From the NCBI GenBank assembly GCA_964637655.1, contig CAZWUZ010000086.1, positions 1 through 13,105 of the forward strand: a stretch of 13,105 nucleotides of DNA, given 5' to 3'. Origin of the DNA: CAZWUZ01 sp964637655 [NCBI: uncultured bacterium]. Its GTDB lineage: Bacteria > DAOPZR01. The position numbers and the translations under genes were made by a program. The notes beneath the pieces are model-generated. The model did no database searches and was not told where the DNA came from. It worked only from the letters and a program-made list of their open reading frames with translations. Shown one piece after another: positions 11,234 through 13,105 of the stretch; positions within the stretch are counted from its first letter, which is position 1, and each line of letters opens with the position of its first letter.

Positions 11234-13105
11234 TCAGCGGGTGCGGAACCCGTCCGGGCGGTACGCCGGCGGGATATCCTCCACCGTGCCGCCCGGCGTA
11301 CTGCGATGGAAGGTGCAGACCGCTGACGGCAGCGTGCCGGCGCGGAACCATTCGCGCAGCGTTCCCGGGCAGGCAGGTCCCGGGCGCATGCCCGACAGGG
11401 GGCAGATTTCCGCCGGCTGCAGCGCTGCCGACATCGGAAATTCACCGTCGCTGCTCCCCGCGAGACGCAGCACCGCCTGCCAGAGCGGCGCGGCACCGGT
11501 GATGCCCGAGCAGTCGCGCATCGGCTCACCGTCGAAATTCCCCACCCAGACCGCCACCACATGCCGCGGGGTATAGCCGACGCACCAGTTATCGCGGAAA
11601 TCCTTGGAGGTACCGGTCTTGACCGCGACGGCAAATGGCAGGCGCAGGGCGTTGGCACTGCCGAACTCGCGCGCCCGCGCGGTGCGGTCGCTGAGGATGG
11701 CAGTGATCTGCGCCACGCACTCCTCCGGCAGCAGCTGTTCTCCTGCTGCTGCCACCGGCACCGGGAGCGCCTGCGCGCGCACGGCCCGGCCGCCGCACGC
11801 CAGCAGCCCGTAACCCTGTGCCAGTTCGCGCAGCGTCACTTCGCCCGCGCCGAGCGTCAGCGCCAACCCGTAATGTTCCGCCGGCCGGTCGAGCGAGGCA
11901 AAGCCCGCCGCGCGGAGGAAGGCGAGCAGCCGCCCGACCGTCACATAGTCCTTGAGCACGCGCACGGCGGGGATATTGTAGGAACAGGCGAGCGCCTCGC
12001 GCAGGCGCACCGGGCCGTGGTAGGCACGGTCGTAGTTTTCGGGGCTGAACCCGTCGGGGAGCCCGGTGACGGGTACGTCGGCGACGAGGTCGGCGGGAGT
12101 GCGTCCCGCGGCAAACGCGAGCGCGTAGGTAAACGGTTTGAGCGCCGAGCCGGGCTGCCGGCGCGCCAGCACGCCATCCACCTGCGAAGCGGCAAAGAAG
12201 TCGGGCGACCCGACCCAGGCGCGCACCTCGCCACGCGGCAGTTCGAGCACAATGACCGCCGCCTGACGGGCGTTATGCGCCTGCAGCCGCGCGAGATGGC
12301 TGCGCACCAGTCCTTCCGCCGCCTGCTGCAGGTCGAGGTCGAGCGTGGTCGTCACCGCGTCCGTCCCCGCCGGCAGCGGCCCGAAGGCACCGCCCGCCAG
12401 CGCCGCGAGGAAATGCGGGGCATGCCACGGCACACGCTCCGGCTGCAGCGCCACCGGCTCCGCCAGCGCCCGCGCGAAATCCTCGTCGGTAATGGCCCCA
12501 AGTTCGTGCATGCGCCACAGCACGGTCTGGCGCCGCGCCCGGGCCGCCTCCGGATGCCGGTAGGGAGAATACGCGTCGGGGGCGCGGGTCAGTCCCGCCA
12601 GCAGCGCCGCCTCCGCCAGCGACAGGCGGTCGGGCCGCTTGCCGAAGAACAGTTCCGCCGCGCTGCCGATGCCGGTGCACTGGCTGCCGTAGGGCGCGCG
12701 ATTGAGGTACTGTTCGAGAATCCCGTCTTTGCTGAGACGGCGTTCGAGCCGCCACGCGTCCCACGCCTCGGCCAGTTTCGCCGTCCACGACCCGCGCCGC
12801 GTTTCGCCGCGCAGCAGGCGCGCCAGCTGCTGCGACAGCGTCGAGCCGCCGCCGGTGATCCGCCCGCTGACGAGGTTCCCCGCCGCCGCGCGCGCCACCG
12901 CCAGCGGGTCGATGCCCGGGTGCCGGCGGAAGCGATGGTCCTCGATGGCCACCGTCGCCGCCGCCAGCCACGGTCCCGCTTCCGCCAGCGGCACCCAGGT
13001 GCCGCGCGTCCCGCCGGGAAGCGCGAGCTGGCGCAGGTCGCGCCCGCGGCAGTCGAGAAAACGCCGTGACTGCGCGCTCTCCGGCGTAAAGCGCGCCGCC
13101 GGGTA
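11234..13105 (-). CDS. pbpC: Penicillin-binding protein 1C, 5' end missing
   Basis: A bifunctional class A PBP-type enzyme that polymerises glycan strands and carries a transpeptidase module; 623 residues are visible. The open frame continues to the right edge (YPAARFTPESAQ, FLDCRGRDL), so the gene begins outside the window and a GTG at 12994 is internal. The GT51 domain shows IEDHRFRRHPG (glutamate at visible residue 55), GGGSTLSQQLAR and NRAPYGSQCTGIGSAA. The transpeptidase domain shows SALK (nucleophile S320), SYN (375-377) and KTGTSKDF (K496). The PBP1C-type tail ICPLSGMRPGPACP with EWFRAGTLPS follows. The protein stops about 25 residues later, without the C-terminal domain (BiPBP_C) of E. 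coli PbpC. The signal anchor must lie off-window. Confidence 0.93.
   Translation of the reverse strand, partial: YPAARFTPESAQSRRFLDCRGRDLRQLALPGGTRGTWVPLAEAGPWLAAATVAIEDHRFRRHPGIDPLAVARAAAGNLVSGRITGGGSTLSQQLARLLRGETRRGSWTAKLAEAWDAWRLERRLSKDGILEQYLNRAPYGSQCTGIGSAAELFFGKRPDRLSLAEAALLAGLTRAPDAYSPYRHPEAARARRQTVLWRMHELGAITDEDFARALAEPVALQPERVPWHAPHFLAALAGGAFGPLPAGTDAVTTTLDLDLQQAAEGLVRSHLARLQAHNARQAAVIVLELPRGEVRAWVGSPDFFAASQVDGVLARRQPGSALKPFTYALAFAAGRTPADLVADVPVTGLPDGFSPENYDRAYHGPVRLREALACSYNIPAVRVLKDYVTVGRLLAFLRAAGFASLDRPAEHYGLALTLGAGEVTLRELAQGYGLLACGGRAVRAQALPVPVAAAGEQLLPEECVAQITAILSDRTARAREFGSANALRLPFAVAVKTGTSKDFRDNWCVGYTPRHVVAVWVGNFDGEPMRDCSGITGAAPLWQAVLRLAGSSDGEFPMSAALQPAEICPLSGMRPGPACPGTLREWFRAGTLPSAVCTFHRSTPGGTVEDIPPAYRPDGFRTR

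Noticed and set aside
9338-11326. 662-codon open frame on the plus strand, rich in Q, R and E
   Set aside because: It is the antisense of the leucine-rich GT-C gene (CTG read as CAG). GC-rich coding DNA often lacks stops on the opposite strand; no domain motifs are seen and the sense frame has clear homology.
11561-13069. 502-codon open frame on the plus strand opposite pbpC
   Set aside because: Antisense shadow of pbpC, arginine- and glutamine-rich, without its own ribosome-binding site or motifs.
12994-13105. GTG at 12994 as the start of pbpC
   Set aside because: The frame stays open to the window edge and encodes PBP1C-like sequence upstream (FLDCRGRDL, GTRGTWVPL), so the GTG is an internal valine.

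Overview
The window is a gene-dense, GC-rich (roughly two-thirds GC by eye) stretch of a bacterial chromosome. It has no RNA genes, insertion sequences, CRISPR arrays or phage genes that I can see. The gene content suggests a Gram-negative-type bacterium: a penicillin-binding protein 1C, a ChbG/HpnK-type deacetylase set among GT-C membrane glycosyltransferases, and a cobalamin riboswitch. I cannot name the phylum from sequence alone.

Region 1 (1-3895, minus strand) is a cobalamin (B12) nucleotide-loop-assembly operon. From its promoter leftwards it reads: a TTGACA promoter, a compact cobalamin riboswitch, cobT, cobS, tspO, a 33-codon leader ORF that duplicates the first 13 codons of cobU, cobU, a GloB-like metallo-beta-lactamase hydrolase, and the N-terminus of a ribonuclease D-type exonuclease. 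Gene junctions are overlapping (11, 4 and 1 nt, plus overlaps around the leader ORF) or short (19 nt between cobS and tspO), so one translationally coupled transcript is likely. CobT activates the lower-ligand base, CobU activates cobinamide and CobS joins the two. No alpha-ribazole-phosphate phosphatase (CobC) is present here.

Region 2 (3866-6180) starts at a divergent control region whose two TTGACA hexamers form an inverted repeat. On the plus strand follow a small protein of unknown function, truA (tRNA pseudouridine synthase) and a GT87/DUF2029-like membrane glycosyltransferase, packed with gaps of 10 and 1 nt. The last gene overlaps its convergent neighbour by 11 nt.

Region 3 (6170-13105, minus strand) looks like an envelope-glycan cassette. 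In transcription order it contains pbpC (5' end outside the window), a GT-C glycosyltransferase with a PA14-like C-terminal domain, a YdjC/ChbG/HpnK-family carbohydrate deacetylase, a second related GT-C enzyme, and a two-helix membrane protein of unknown function. A deacetylase between two lipid-carrier-dependent glycosyltransferases recalls the Francisella NaxD/FlmK logic (deacetylate an undecaprenyl-linked amino sugar, then transfer it to lipid A). I infer that the cassette decorates an envelope polymer or lipid with a sugar, possibly a deacetylated amino sugar.

The most notable items are the duplicated P-loop start of cobU, the two-GT/deacetylase cassette with its PA14-like fusion, tspO inside a B12 operon, and two unrecognised proteins.
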